Below the pieces are notes generated by a model. That model saw only the letters and a program-made list of their open reading frames with translations. It searched no databases and was not told where the DNA came from. Below, piece by piece: positions 43,262 to 52,329 of a stretch of DNA of 64,000 bases. Positions within the stretch are counted from its first letter, which is position 1. Each line of letters begins with the position of its first letter. Source of the stretch: Pseudomonas protegens (lineage in GTDB: Bacteria > Pseudomonadota > Gammaproteobacteria > Pseudomonadales > Pseudomonadaceae); contig NZ_CP031396.1 of assembly GCF_003363755.1 (NCBI RefSeq), forward strand, positions 5,426,501-5,490,500, given 5' to 3'. The position numbers and the translations under genes were made by a program.

Positions 43262-44032
43262 TCAGTCGTAGATGGCTTTCTTCTTCCAGTCGGCGTCGGC
43301 TTCCACGGTCTTCAGGCCTTGGGTCAGCTCGTTGTCCTCGTCTGGCGCGGGCTCCAGGGTCGATAGCACCATGGCGTTGGCACGGGCCAGGAGTTTGTCC
43401 AGGTATTCCAGCTGTTCCTTGTAGACCGCCGGGTCCGGTTGCTTGCGCAGGTATTGCACGCCGCGCTCGAAGGCCAGGCGGGCCTGGCCCGGCTGGTTCT
43501 GTTGCAGGGCGTATTGCCCCAGGTTGTTGAAGAACTCGATATGCAGCAGCACCAGGATATGGCGGATCTCCTTGATCCAGCGCTTGGCTTCATTGGGTTG
43601 CAGGAAGCCATCGTGGGCGGCACGGGTGACCTGGCCGTGCATGGCCTCCAGCAGGAAGCGAACATCCTTGGCCTTGGCTTCGGTCTGGATCGGCGACGGT
43701 GGATTGTTCACCGGAATCGATTCGCCCTGACCGATCAAGGTATTGAGCTCGGCCTGACGTGCCTTGAGGGCGGTGTCTGTCTTGTCGAGGTTGAGCATGC
43801 GCTGCACAACGTTGAGCTCCAGTCGTGTCAGCAGCAGCTTGAGGGCCGGTGTCATGAACTGGCCGGGGAAGGTTTCGGTGATCTCGCCGCAGCGACGCAG
43901 GCGATCATTGAGTTCGACTTTGGTGCGGGCCTTTTCCAGTTTGTTGTTTTCCACCACATGGTTCATGTAGCCAATGGCGATCAATAGTGCGATCCCGGCT
44001 ATTACCAGCAGGGTGATCATGAGTGGTGTCAC
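43262..44032 (-). CDS. Membrane-anchored helical protein of unknown function
   Basis: 256 residues from GTG 44032, which has GAGG eight bases upstream; ATG at 44020 lacks such a site. One N-terminal membrane segment (LMITLLVIAGIALLIAIGYM) is followed by a soluble, mostly helical domain. A tetratricopeptide-like part (YALQQNQPGQARLAFERGVQYLRK) is flanked by helices. No catalytic motif. I do not recognise the family; a scaffold or periplasm-facing assembly role is possible. Confidence 0.75.
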   Translation of the reverse strand: MTPLMITLLVIAGIALLIAIGYMNHVVENNKLEKARTKVELNDRLRRCGEITETFPGQFMTPALKLLLTRLELNVVQRMLNLDKTDTALKARQAELNTLIGQGESIPVNNPPSPIQTEAKAKDVRFLLEAMHGQVTRAAHDGFLQPNEAKRWIKEIRHILVLLHIEFFNNLGQYALQQNQPGQARLAFERGVQYLRKQPDPAVYKEQLEYLDKLLARANAMVLSTLEPAPDEDNELTQGLKTVEADADWKKKAIYD

Positions 44033-44399
44033 CGTTAAAACCTCGTTATAGGATTCGCGTGCGAGTGTAGTGGCTTGGCATTTAGACGCATAGCGCCGCT
44101 CGACGAGCCGGGCATGAGTTGTGCTGCTTATATAGGTATAGAACCACCAGGGTGAGCCCCAGGTTCAAATTGCCATCACCGGCTGCGGGGGACTATAGCG
44201 TCTTGTCGAGTGCCAGAATATAGGCGTCAAAGCGCGGACGGCAGAAAAGCTCGAAGTGAGCCTAAAACCACTCCGAAGTCATTGATTTAAATAAAATTAT
44301 ATCTGGGGGTTGACGGCCTCCCAAAGCATCCATAGAATGCGCGCCACTTTCAACGGAAAGCAAAGCGCGAAACGTTGAAGGTAGTGAATGTTGTAGCGT
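44033..44399 (+). promoter_or_regulatory. Leader and promoter region of the tRNA array
   Basis: 367 bases with no gene supported. They include an AT-rich tract (44281-44302) directly upstream of the tRNA promoter that may act as an UP element, and about 60 bases of leader between promoter and first tRNA. Confidence 0.5.
44310..44338 (+). promoter_or_regulatory. Sigma-70 promoter of the tRNA array
   Basis: TTGACG (-35, 44310-44315) and TAGAAT (-10, 44333-44338) are separated by exactly 17 bases. A GC-only discriminator (GCGCGCC) follows, the feature of stringently controlled stable-RNA promoters. An AT-rich tract lies just upstream. Confidence 0.85.
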
Positions 44400-44475
44400 G
44401 TCCCCTTCGTCTAGTGGCCTAGGACACCGCCCTTTCACGGCGGTAACAGGGGTTCGAGTCCCCTAGGGGACGCCA
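44400..44475 (+). tRNA. tRNA-Glu (TTC), copy 1
   Basis: 76 bases including encoded CCA. Acceptor GTCCCCT pairs with AGGGGAC; anticodon loop CTTTCAC gives TTC; T-arm has GGTTCGAGTCC. Confidence 0.97.
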
Positions 44476-44477
44476 AT

Positions 44478-44553
<76 letters not shown>

Positions 44554-44657
44554 ATTTTAAACGGCACTGCTTTCGGGCAGGGTCGAGTGAAACCAGAACC
44601 AAGTCTTTGGATGCGGATCTGGACACCGAAACACACACCATGTGTTCCGGGTAGCGT
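44554..44657 (+). repeat. tRNA-array spacer, copy 1 (104 bases)
   Basis: Differs from spacer copy 2 (44813-44916) at only three of 104 positions. A hairpin at 44626-44650 (CCG-AACACA...TGTGTT-CGG) ends just before the next tRNA-Glu. Confidence 0.85.
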
Positions 44658-44733
44658 GTCCCCTTCGTCTAGTGGCCTAGGACACCGCCCTTTCACGGCG
44701 GTAACAGGGGTTCGAGTCCCCTAGGGGACGCCA
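44658..44733 (+). tRNA. tRNA-Glu (TTC), copy 2
   Basis: Identical to copy 1 over 76 bases. Confidence 0.97.
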
Positions 44734-44736
44734 TTT

Positions 44737-44812
<76 letters not shown>

Positions 44813-44916
44813 ATTTTAAACGGCACTGCTTTCGGGCGGGGTCGAGTGAAACCAGAACCAAGTCTTTGGATGAGGATCTGGACCCCGAAACACACACCAT
44901 GTGTTCCGGGTAGCGT
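44813..44916 (+). repeat. tRNA-array spacer, copy 2 (104 bases)
   Basis: Second copy of the spacer, with the same hairpin at 44885-44909. The first tRNA-Glu has only the last few bases (GTAGCGT) of this spacer in front of it. Confidence 0.85.
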
Positions 44917-44992
44917 GTCCCCTTCGTCTAGTGGCCTAGGACACCGCCCTTTCACGGCGGTAACAGGGGTTCGAGTCCCCTAGGGGACGCCA
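44917..44992 (+). tRNA. tRNA-Glu (TTC), copy 3
   Basis: Identical to copies 1 and 2. Confidence 0.97.
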
Positions 44993-44995
44993 TTT

Positions 44996-45071
<76 letters not shown>

Positions 45072-45079
45072 ATTTCACA

Positions 45080-45108
45080 AAAACGCCGCTCACTGAGCGG
45101 CGTTTTTG
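45080..45108 (+). terminator. Terminator of the tRNA array
   Basis: AAAACGCCGCT and AGCGGCGTTTTT form a perfect stem with a 5-base loop and a T-run. Confidence 0.92.
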
Positions 45109-45146
45109 TTTGTCTGCGATTCAACGCTTCGTCCAGCCGTGGACAA

Positions 45147-45184
45147 AAAAAGGCCCGCCAGTCAGACGACTGTGCGGGCCTTTG
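45147..45184 (-). terminator. Terminator of the lysE-type gene (minus strand)
   Basis: AAAGGCCCGC/GCGGGCCTTT with an inner CAGTC/GACTG extension; on the minus strand it ends in a run of Ts (AAAAAAA on plus). Confidence 0.88.
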
Positions 45185-45195
45185 TCGTGGGTCGC

Positions 45196-45828
45196 TTACA
45201 GCGACAGCAGCAGGCGTCCGGCGAACAGCAGCAGGATCAGCCCCATACAGCGCTCGAACCAGTGCCCCAGGCGCATGAACAGCAGGCGGACCCGGGTGCT
45301 GGAAAAGAACAGCGCGACGATGATGAACCACAGGGCGTTCACCAGGCACATCCAGGCGCCATACAGCGCCTGAATGCTCAACGGCGTGGTGGCGCTGACC
45401 AGGGTGGTGAAGATCGCCAGGAAAAACAGGGTCGCCTTGGGGTTGGTGGCGTTGGTCAGGAAACCGGTGATAAAGGCTCGCAGCAACGTCTGCTGCGGCT
45501 CATCCGGCGCGGTGTCGCCTGGGATGCTGGTCTTGGCCTTGCTGCGCAACAGGCTGACGCCCAGGTACAGAATGTAGGCCGCGCCCAGCAGCTTGGCGGC
45601 GCTCAGCAGCCAGGGCGTAGCGTGCATCAGTGCGCCGACCCCCAGCAGGGTGTAGAGCACATGCACCGAAATGCCGGCGCCGATTCCCAGGGCGGTACAG
45701 ACACCGGTCATTCGGCCAAAGCGCACGCTCTGGCGAATGGTGACGGCAAAGTCCGGGCCCGGGGCGACCACGGCAAGAAAGTGAACGACGGCCAGGGCAA
45801 GAAATTCCCCAAGATAATTGGACAGCAT
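45196..45828 (-). CDS. LysE-family amino acid exporter
   Basis: Inner-membrane exporter of 210 residues with about six membrane segments. The family signature APGPDFAVTIRQSVRFGR occurs in the first loop, and NATNPKATLFF in the middle. It is followed (upstream on the same strand) by an AlaX-type editing protein 43 bases away, so both are probably one transcript. The exported amino acid is not deducible, but see the AlaX context. Confidence 0.9.
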   Translation of the reverse strand: MLSNYLGEFLALAVVHFLAVVAPGPDFAVTIRQSVRFGRMTGVCTALGIGAGISVHVLYTLLGVGALMHATPWLLSAAKLLGAAYILYLGVSLLRSKAKTSIPGDTAPDEPQQTLLRAFITGFLTNATNPKATLFFLAIFTTLVSATTPLSIQALYGAWMCLVNALWFIIVALFFSSTRVRLLFMRLGHWFERCMGLILLLFAGRLLLSL

Positions 45829-45871
45829 GCGGACTCCGCAAGGCAGGAAGGTGGGTAAAAGCGTGGGTGGC

Positions 45872-46498
45872 TCAGCCGAGGCTGTAGCTGACTGAAAGGG
45901 TGCCTTTCTTCTCTGCGACCGAGTCGATGATCACCCGTCCCAGCTGTTGCAGGTGCCGGACGTGAGTGCCGCCGCAACCGTAGGCGGGCAACTGGCCGAA
46001 GCTGATCTGGCGCGATCCGGCGGCCAGGGAAATATGCCGTGGAAAATCCTCGCTGATCCATCGTGCGAGGGCGTTCTGCACCCGGGCGCAGTCGATTGCC
46101 TGAGGCTGTTCGCCGGGCTTGAACGACACCCGTCCCTCGTTCGGCCAGTGATGAGCCTTGATCGGTATCCAGCCCAGGCTCTGTACGAAGTGGCCAATCA
46201 AGTGTCCGGCGGAGTGCATGCGGCTGTTGAACAGGCGCTGCTCTTCATCGACGCGAGCTTCATGGCTTCCCGGCGTCAGCGGCTGGGTCAGGTAATGCAC
46301 GATCTGCTCGCCTTCCTGGGTGACTCGCAGCACGCGGGCCTCGCCAATCCAACCGGTGTCGCTGGGTTGGCCGCCACCCTGGGGATGAAAGGGTGTGGCG
46401 TGCAAGGTCGCGGCGAACAGATCGTCCCGGGGCACGCAGGTCAGCAGTTCTACTGGGGCAGTCAGCAGGTCGTGTTCGTAGTACAGGCGAAGCGTCAT
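45872..46498 (-). CDS. AlaX-type alanyl-tRNA editing protein
   Basis: Free-standing homologue of the AlaRS editing domain, 208 residues; it deacylates mischarged Ser- or Gly-tRNA(Ala). Zinc ligands are visible as HSAGH (HxxxH) and, later, CGGTH. FHPQGGGQPSDTG is the conserved substrate-strand motif. No start-of-transcript signal is seen between it and LysE. It is divergent from a LysR regulator, with only about 90 bases between. Confidence 0.9.
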   Translation of the reverse strand: MTLRLYYEHDLLTAPVELLTCVPRDDLFAATLHATPFHPQGGGQPSDTGWIGEARVLRVTQEGEQIVHYLTQPLTPGSHEARVDEEQRLFNSRMHSAGHLIGHFVQSLGWIPIKAHHWPNEGRVSFKPGEQPQAIDCARVQNALARWISEDFPRHISLAAGSRQISFGQLPAYGCGGTHVRHLQQLGRVIIDSVAEKKGTLSVSYSLG

Positions 46499-46587
46499 TT
46501 CTCAAACCCTGGAACCAAGTGTTTTTTTATTATGAGGCTTGGGTAATTGCGTGATAATCCGTTCAAAACTCAATGGACTATTGCGTC

Positions 46588-47541
46588 ATGAGCATAAATC
46601 TCCCCCTGCCTTTGCTGGCAGAAATGGCCATCTTCGTCAGGGTCGTTGAAACCGGCAGCTTTTCCGAAGCGGCGCGTCAGCTGGGTTCCTCGCCGTCGGC
46701 GGTGAGCCGCAGCATCTCGCGGCTGGAGAAGGCCCTGGCCACGCGCCTGCTGCAACGCACCACCCGCAAGTTGCGCTTGAGCGACGGCGGTGAAGAGGTT
46801 TTCAAGCGCTGCAGCGAGATGGTCAGTGCGGCCCGTTCGGTCATGGAGATCAGCGGACAGTTCACCCACGAGGCCGAGGGCGTGGTGCGGGTCAGTGTGC
46901 CCAAGGCAGTGGGGCGCTTCGTGGTGCATCCCCATATGCCGGAGTTTCTTCGGCGCTACCCGAAGGTGGATGTCGAACTGCTGCATGAAGACAGGGATAT
47001 CGACCTGATTGAAGACAATGTCGACCTGGCGATTCGCATCACCGATCGCCCGCCGCCAGGTTTGATTGGTCGTCAGTTGTTGCGCATTGATCACCTGCTG
47101 TGTGCCACCCCGCAGTATCTGGCGCAGCAGGGTACGCCGCAGCATCCTCAGGACCTGCGCCAGCACAGTTGCATCTATCTCGGGGAAACCCCCAGCGATG
47201 CGCGCTGGAAGTTCACCCAAGGCGGCAAGGCGGTGACTGTTGGTGTGCGCGGGCGTTATGCCGCCAACCACACGGGTGTGCGCCTGGATGCGGTGCTGCA
47301 GCATCTGGGCATTGGCAGCCTGCCGTATTTCACCGCGCGTCATGCTCTGGAGCAGGGACTGATTGTCCAGGTGTTGCCGGAGTGGACCTTTCTTGCGTCC
47401 TATCACGGCGGTGCCTGGCTCCTGCATTCGCCAACCCGCTACCTGCCGCCCAAGCTGCGGGTCTTCATCGACTATCTGGTGGAGTGCCTGGCTCGGGAGC
47501 CGACCTTGAACCGCCCCGGCAAAGCTGAACGCATCTTGTAG
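46588..47541 (+). CDS. LysR-family transcriptional regulator
   Basis: 317 residues from ATG 46588 (MSINLPLPLLAEMAIF); ATG 46573 would add five residues, and neither has a clear ribosome-binding site. The N-terminal winged helix-turn-helix is GSFSEAARQLGSSPSAVSRSISRLE. The C-terminal part is a substrate-binding-type effector domain. It is divergent from the alaX-lysE pair and probably regulates it. Confidence 0.92.
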   Translation: MSINLPLPLLAEMAIFVRVVETGSFSEAARQLGSSPSAVSRSISRLEKALATRLLQRTTRKLRLSDGGEEVFKRCSEMVSAARSVMEISGQFTHEAEGVVRVSVPKAVGRFVVHPHMPEFLRRYPKVDVELLHEDRDIDLIEDNVDLAIRITDRPPPGLIGRQLLRIDHLLCATPQYLAQQGTPQHPQDLRQHSCIYLGETPSDARWKFTQGGKAVTVGVRGRYAANHTGVRLDAVLQHLGIGSLPYFTARHALEQGLIVQVLPEWTFLASYHGGAWLLHSPTRYLPPKLRVFIDYLVECLAREPTLNRPGKAERIL

Positions 47542-47548
47542 AAACTGT

Positions 47549-47623
47549 CGGCTTGCCAGCGAAGATGCCTTTGAGGGCGATGCAAGACCCAAGGGCCTCT
47601 TCGCCGGCAAGCCGGCTCCTACG
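47549..47623. repeat. REP-type element, inverted pair
   Basis: The left arm CGGCTTGCCAGCGAAGA and the right arm GCCGGCAAGCCGGCTCCTAC are inverted copies. The right half (GGGCCTCTTCGCCGGCAAGC and on) is nearly identical to that at 15263-15290. Confidence 0.8.
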
Positions 47624-47648
47624 AGGACGACGCGATAAGGCGGGGATA

Positions 47649-47683
47649 AAAAAAGGCCCGCCGGAAAAGCCGGGCGGGCCTTG
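47649..47683 (-). terminator. Terminator for the minus-strand PA2817-like gene
   Basis: AAGGCCCGCC-GG ... CC-GGGCGGGCCTT, preceded on plus by a run of As (Ts on the minus strand). Confidence 0.85.
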
Positions 47684-47702
47684 GTTGCGCGAGGCGCGGC
47701 AA

Positions 47703-48110
47703 TCAGTGCTTGCTGTCCTGGGCGGAGAGCGCCAGCAGCTGTTTTTCCTGGTTCCAGTCGAAGGGCTCGTCGTTCTGCTCGGCTTCGAAACGGCGTTCTT
47801 CCAGGGCCTGGTACAGGTCGATTTCTTCATCGGGCATGTAGTGCAGGCAGTCACCGGCGAAGAACCACAGCAGGTCGCGCGGCACCAGATGAGCGATCTG
47901 CGGATAGCGCTGCATGATCTGGCACAGCAGGTCCTGGCCCAGGTACTGGCTTTCGATCGGGTCGATCGGCAGCGAGGCGCGCAGTTCATCGAAGCGCTCC
48001 AGGAACAGCGCATGGCTTTCTTCGGGAACCTGTTCGGCTTCTCCCACCGCCACCAGGATGCTGCGCAGGTGGTCCAGGAGGACGAGATGATCGGCGACGA
48101 CGTTGGACAT
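47703..48110 (-). CDS. PA2817 family protein
   Basis: Acidic cytosolic protein of 135 residues from ATG 48110 (after TGAGGACCCTGTC); an earlier in-frame extension is unlikely. Visible stretches are LPIDPIESQYLGQDLLCQIMQRYPQIAHLVPRDLLWFFAGDCLHYMPD-like helices. It recalls the conserved Pseudomonas protein PA2817, which also lies near a large acyl-CoA dehydrogenase. Function unknown. Confidence 0.75.
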   Translation of the reverse strand: MSNVVADHLVLLDHLRSILVAVGEAEQVPEESHALFLERFDELRASLPIDPIESQYLGQDLLCQIMQRYPQIAHLVPRDLLWFFAGDCLHYMPDEEIDLYQALEERRFEAEQNDEPFDWNQEKQLLALSAQDSKH

Positions 48111-48195
48111 GACAGGGTCCTCAAGAGCAAAACGGGCGCGGGAGTATATAGCCCTCGCGCCCGGTTTCATAATCGACCTGTCCCCAGGGGCCCGT

Positions 48196-50643
48196 TTAGC
48201 GGGTCTTGCCCTCGCTCAAGGTCAGTTCCTCCTTGGCGAAATCATCCACGTCGATGACTTTGCGTCGCGCCGCTTCGGCGTCTCGCAGGCTCTGGGCTTC
48301 GGCCGCTTGCAGCACGCCGGCGTCCAGGGCCGCATCGATGGGCGACTCGCCCGCCGCCGGTTTGACCTGGCCGCTTTTCAGCGCTTCGTGGAGTTTTTTC
48401 TGCAGCGGACGGGTCGCGCTCAGCAGGTCGCAGGCGTGCTGCAGGGCGCCTACCGGATCGTCCGTCGATTGCGGGCGATAGCAGCCGGCGAGCACCGCTT
48501 CCAGGGCCGGGTCGCCTTGGGCGCGGCCAATGATCGCCGCCACTTCGGCATCCAGGCGGTCCGACGGCCCGGTATGGCGACGGCCGAAGGGGAACACCAA
48601 TACCCGTAGCAGGCAGCCGAACACTCGGCTGGGGAAGTTGCTGAGCAACTCGTCCAGGGCGCGTTCGGAGTGGCCAAGGCTTTCTTCCAGGGCCCAGGCC
48701 AGCAGGGGCCGCAGGTACTCCGGTGAATCCAGATCGTGATAGCGCTTGAGAGCCGCTGAGGCCAGGTACAGGTGGCTGAGCACGTCGCCCAGGCGCGCCG
48801 ACAGGCGCTCGCGGCGCTTGAGCTCGCCCCCCAGGAGCATCATGGACACGTCGGCCAGCAGGGCGAAGGCCGCAGCCTGGCGGTTCAGGGCGCGGAAGTA
48901 GCCTTGGCTGAGCTTGTCTCCCGGGTTTTGTTCGAAGTGGCCCAGGCCCAGGTTCAGCACCAGGGTGCTGGCGGCGTTGCTCACGGCAAAACCAATGTGC
49001 TGCAGCAGCAGGGCGTCGAATTCCTGCAGGGCCTGGTCATGGTCCTCGCGTCCGGCCAGGGCCATTTCCTTGAGCACGAACGGATGGCAGCGGATGGCCC
49101 CCTGGCCAAAGATCATCAGGTTGCGCGAGAGGATATTGGCGCCTTCCACGGTGATGAAGATCGGCGCGCCCTGCCAACTGCGGCCCAGGTAGTTGTTGGG
49201 CCCCATGATGATGCCCTTGCCACCGTGCACGTCCATGGCGTGGCTGATGCACTCGCGTCCGCGCTCAGTGAGGTGGTACTTGAGAATGGCCGACAGCACC
49301 GAGGGTTTCTCTCCCAGGTCCACGGCGTTGGCGGTCAGCATGCGCGCGCTGTCCATCAGCCAGGCATTGCCGCCGAGGCGGGCCAGGGCCTCCTGAATCC
49401 CCTCGAAGGCGCTGAGGGGCACATTGAACTGCTCCCGTACCTGGGCGTACTGGCCCGTCACCAGGCTGGTGAACTTGGCGGCGCCGGTGCCCACCGCCGG
49501 CAGGGAGATCGAGCGTCCCACCGACAGGCAGTTCATCAGCATCATCCAGCCTTTGCCGAGCATTTCCCGGCCGCCGATCAAGTAGTCCAGGGGAATGAAC
49601 ACGTCCTTGCCGGAATTGGGGCCGTTCATGAAGGCCGCGCCCAGGGGCAGGTGGCGGCGGCCGATCTCGACCCCCGGGGTATCGGTGGGGATCAGCGCCA
49701 GGCTGATGCCCAGGTCTTCCTCGTCCCCCAGCAGGTGATCCGGGTCGTGGGCCTTGAAGGCCAGCCCCAGCAGGGTGGCCACCGGGCCCAGGGTGATGTA
49801 GCGCTTTTCCCAGTTCAGGCGCAGGCCGAGGGTTTCCTCGCCTTGCCATTGGCCCTTGCAGATGATGCCGGTGTCGGGCATGGCTCCTGCGTCGGAGCCT
49901 GCCAATGGGCCGGTGAGGGCAAAGCAGGGGATGTCGTCACCACGAGCCAGGCGCGGCAGGTAGTGGTTGCGTTGTTCTTCGGTGCCGTAATGCAGCAGCA
50001 GTTCCGCCGGGCCCAGGGAGTTGGGGACCATGACCGTGGAGGCCAGGTCGCCGCTGCGGGTCGCCAGCTTCATCGCTACCTGAGAGTGGGCGTAGGCGGA
50101 AAAACCCTTGCCGCCGTACTCCTTGGGAATGATCAGGGCAAAGAAGCCATGTTCCTTGATATGGGTCCAGGCCGCGGGCGGCAGGTCCATGTGCTGGCCA
50201 ATCTGCCAGTCACTGACCATGGCGCAGAGTTCTTCGGTGGGGCCGTCGATAAAGGCTTGTTCTTCATCGGTCAACTGGGCCTTGGGGTAGGCCAGCAAGG
50301 TGTTCCAGTCCGGGCGGCCGCTGAACAGCTCGCCGTCCCACCACACGGTGCCGGCGTCGATGGCGTCGCGCTCGGTCTGCGACATCGGCGGCAGGACCTT
50401 CTGGAACCAGGCGAACAGCGGTGCGCTGAAGTACTTGCGTCGCAGGTCCGGTAGCAGCAAAGGCGCGGCGACGGCCGCCAGCACTACCCAGAAAACCAGC
50501 AACAACCAGCCGGGTGCTCGGCTGAAGGCGCCCATGGCCAGCAGGAAAACGGCCACTGCACCCAGGGCGGGCAGAGGGGCAGTGCGGCGGTGCGCCAGGT
50601 AGGCCACTCCAACCAGCAGAACCAGTATCCACAACAACAGCAT
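48196..50643 (-). CDS. Membrane-associated acyl-CoA dehydrogenase (FadE type)
   Basis: Large FAD acyl-CoA dehydrogenase of 815 residues for the first oxidation step of fatty-acid beta-oxidation. The start ATG at 50643 follows GGAGGATTGAAT; a TTG two codons earlier is too close to that site. Two N-terminal hydrophobic segments (about 2-20 and 30-60) are typical of FadE. The central dehydrogenase has GGKGFSAYAHSQVAMKLATRSG, LTGPLAGSDAGAMPDTG and DVHGGKGIIMGP. A C-terminal DUF1974-type helical extension completes the FadE layout. P. aeruginosa has the same gene beside PA2817. Confidence 0.93.
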   Translation of the reverse strand: MLLLWILVLLVGVAYLAHRRTAPLPALGAVAVFLLAMGAFSRAPGWLLLVFWVVLAAVAAPLLLPDLRRKYFSAPLFAWFQKVLPPMSQTERDAIDAGTVWWDGELFSGRPDWNTLLAYPKAQLTDEEQAFIDGPTEELCAMVSDWQIGQHMDLPPAAWTHIKEHGFFALIIPKEYGGKGFSAYAHSQVAMKLATRSGDLASTVMVPNSLGPAELLLHYGTEEQRNHYLPRLARGDDIPCFALTGPLAGSDAGAMPDTGIICKGQWQGEETLGLRLNWEKRYITLGPVATLLGLAFKAHDPDHLLGDEEDLGISLALIPTDTPGVEIGRRHLPLGAAFMNGPNSGKDVFIPLDYLIGGREMLGKGWMMLMNCLSVGRSISLPAVGTGAAKFTSLVTGQYAQVREQFNVPLSAFEGIQEALARLGGNAWLMDSARMLTANAVDLGEKPSVLSAILKYHLTERGRECISHAMDVHGGKGIIMGPNNYLGRSWQGAPIFITVEGANILSRNLMIFGQGAIRCHPFVLKEMALAGREDHDQALQEFDALLLQHIGFAVSNAASTLVLNLGLGHFEQNPGDKLSQGYFRALNRQAAAFALLADVSMMLLGGELKRRERLSARLGDVLSHLYLASAALKRYHDLDSPEYLRPLLAWALEESLGHSERALDELLSNFPSRVFGCLLRVLVFPFGRRHTGPSDRLDAEVAAIIGRAQGDPALEAVLAGCYRPQSTDDPVGALQHACDLLSATRPLQKKLHEALKSGQVKPAAGESPIDAALDAGVLQAAEAQSLRDAEAARRKVIDVDDFAKEELTLSEGKTR

Positions 50644-50871
50644 ATTCAATCCTCCATGAAACCAGGGGCCAAATCACCTTCAGAGCTTAGTCGGCCTCCG
50701 ACAAAGCGGGTGATCGGTGCGGTGCGAGTACAGCGCTAGGCTTTGCCGTCGAGCCAAGGCTGGCAAACCCGGTCCGATTGGATCGAGCCGACCCTGACCT
50801 TTGGCCGAAACGTCGTTATCGCTGGGGCGCACGCCTCGATAGACTCCAGGCTTCGCTCGGAGGTTTTGCCC

Positions 50872-51531
50872 ATGCACGAGTACCTGCGTCCCAGCCGCTT
50901 CATCGATAGTGACCACCCGGCAGTGGTGGAGTTCGCCGAATCTCATCGCGGTGCCAGTGGTGATCCGCGACAGCAGGCGGTGAGCCTGTACTACGCCGTG
51001 CGTGAGGCCGTGCGCTACAACTTCTATTCCTTCAGTCGCGATCCCGAGACCTTGCGAGGCAGCCATGCCCTGGCCAGCGGCGAAAGCTATTGCGTGCCCA
51101 AGGCCACTTTGCTCGCCGGCTGCGCAAGGCATTGCGGGATTGCGGCGCGTATCGGTCTGGCGGATGTGCGCAATCATCTGTCGACGCCCCGTCTGCTGGA
51201 GTTGCTGCGCAGCGATATATTTGCCATGCACGGCTACACCGAGTTGTACCTGCACGGACGCTGGGTCAAGGCGACGCCGGCGTTCAATCAGAGTCTGTGC
51301 GAGTTGTTCGACGTGGCGCCGCTGGATTTTGACGGTGTGCAGGACAGTGTTTTCCACCCCTTCAACCGCCAGGGTGACCAATCCATGGAGTACCTGGTGG
51401 ACCATGGGCGCTTCGCCGATGTGCCGCAAAGCCTGTTCTTTAGCCACCTGGAAAAGTGCTACCCCCATCTGTTCAGTGAGCAGAGCCCAGGGTTGCTGGG
51501 GGGCATGCACGGCGATTTGAGTCGCGGCTGA
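50872..51531 (+). CDS. Transglutaminase-like protein
   Basis: 219 residues from ATG 50872, preceded by CGGAGGTTTTGCCC. The transglutaminase-like core shows the catalytic Cys in ALASGESYCVPKATLLAG, the His in MHGYTELYLHGRWVKATP and a polar residue in the following AFN. These proteins are usually cysteine peptidases or amidases rather than cross-linkers. No signal peptide, so it acts in the cytosol. The next gene (GST) starts 42 bases on. Confidence 0.85.
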   Translation: MHEYLRPSRFIDSDHPAVVEFAESHRGASGDPRQQAVSLYYAVREAVRYNFYSFSRDPETLRGSHALASGESYCVPKATLLAGCARHCGIAARIGLADVRNHLSTPRLLELLRSDIFAMHGYTELYLHGRWVKATPAFNQSLCELFDVAPLDFDGVQDSVFHPFNRQGDQSMEYLVDHGRFADVPQSLFFSHLEKCYPHLFSEQSPGLLGGMHGDLSRG

Positions 51532-51573
51532 TCAGGCGTAGACTGCCCCGGCATTCATTACTGAGGGATGGTC

Positions 51574-52197
51574 ATGCTGAAGATCTGGGGTCGCAAGAAC
51601 TCTTCGAATGTCAGGAAGGCGTTGTGGTGTGCTGAAGAATTGGCGCTGGCCTATGAGTCCCTGGATGCCGGCGGTGCCTTCGGCGTAGTGGACACCCCGG
51701 AGTATCGGGCGCTGAACCCCAATGGGCGCATCCCAATGATTGAAGACGATGGCTTCGTGCTCTGGGAGTCCAACAGCATCGTGCGTTACCTGGCGGCCCG
51801 GCATGCCGCCAATAGCCACTGGTATCCGGCCGATGTGCAGGTCCGGGCCAGTGCCGAGAAGTGGATGGACTGGACCACCTCGACCTTCGCCGAACCGTTC
51901 CGGCAGTTGTTCTGGGGCGTGTTGCGTACCCCCGCGGCGCAGCAGGACTGGCAACAGATCAATGCCGCCAAGGCCACTTGCGCCGAGTTGCTGGCCCGGG
52001 TCGATCAGGTGTTGGCTGGGCAGCCCTATCTGTCGGGAGAAGAAATCGGCGTGGGCGATATCCCGCTGGGCAGCTTCATCTATGCCTGGTTCGAGATGCC
52101 CATCGAGCGGCCTTCGATGCCTCATCTTGAGGCCTGGTACCAGCGCTTGAAGCAGCGTCCGGCTTATCGTCAGGCGGTGATGACCGCGTTGACTTAA
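51574..52197 (+). CDS. Glutathione S-transferase
   Basis: 207-residue GST; ATG 51574 is chosen because GAGGG lies six bases upstream (ATG 51568 is on top of it). The thioredoxin-fold N-terminus is LKIWGRKNSSNVRKALWCAEEL with NPNGRIPMIEDDG and WESNSIVRYLAARH for glutathione binding. The helical domain contains IGVGDIPLGSFIYAWFEM. Substrate unknown. Confidence 0.88.
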   Translation: MLKIWGRKNSSNVRKALWCAEELALAYESLDAGGAFGVVDTPEYRALNPNGRIPMIEDDGFVLWESNSIVRYLAARHAANSHWYPADVQVRASAEKWMDWTTSTFAEPFRQLFWGVLRTPAAQQDWQQINAAKATCAELLARVDQVLAGQPYLSGEEIGVGDIPLGSFIYAWFEMPIERPSMPHLEAWYQRLKQRPAYRQAVMTALT

Positions 52198-52329
52198 TAC
52201 CCACTATCGATACGCGTGACTGTACTTGCGTGGCCTCGACCCGCAACATGGCGAGCGCCTGGCGTCGTTGCAATCCAGCCAGGCTGCCCTCACTTATACA
52301 ATTCCCTCTTCTTGGTGCATGAATCCGAT

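Noticed and set aside
48772..50454. 560-codon plus-strand frame over the acyl-CoA dehydrogenase
   Set aside because: Complementary shadow of the FadE-like gene, which has full domain evidence.
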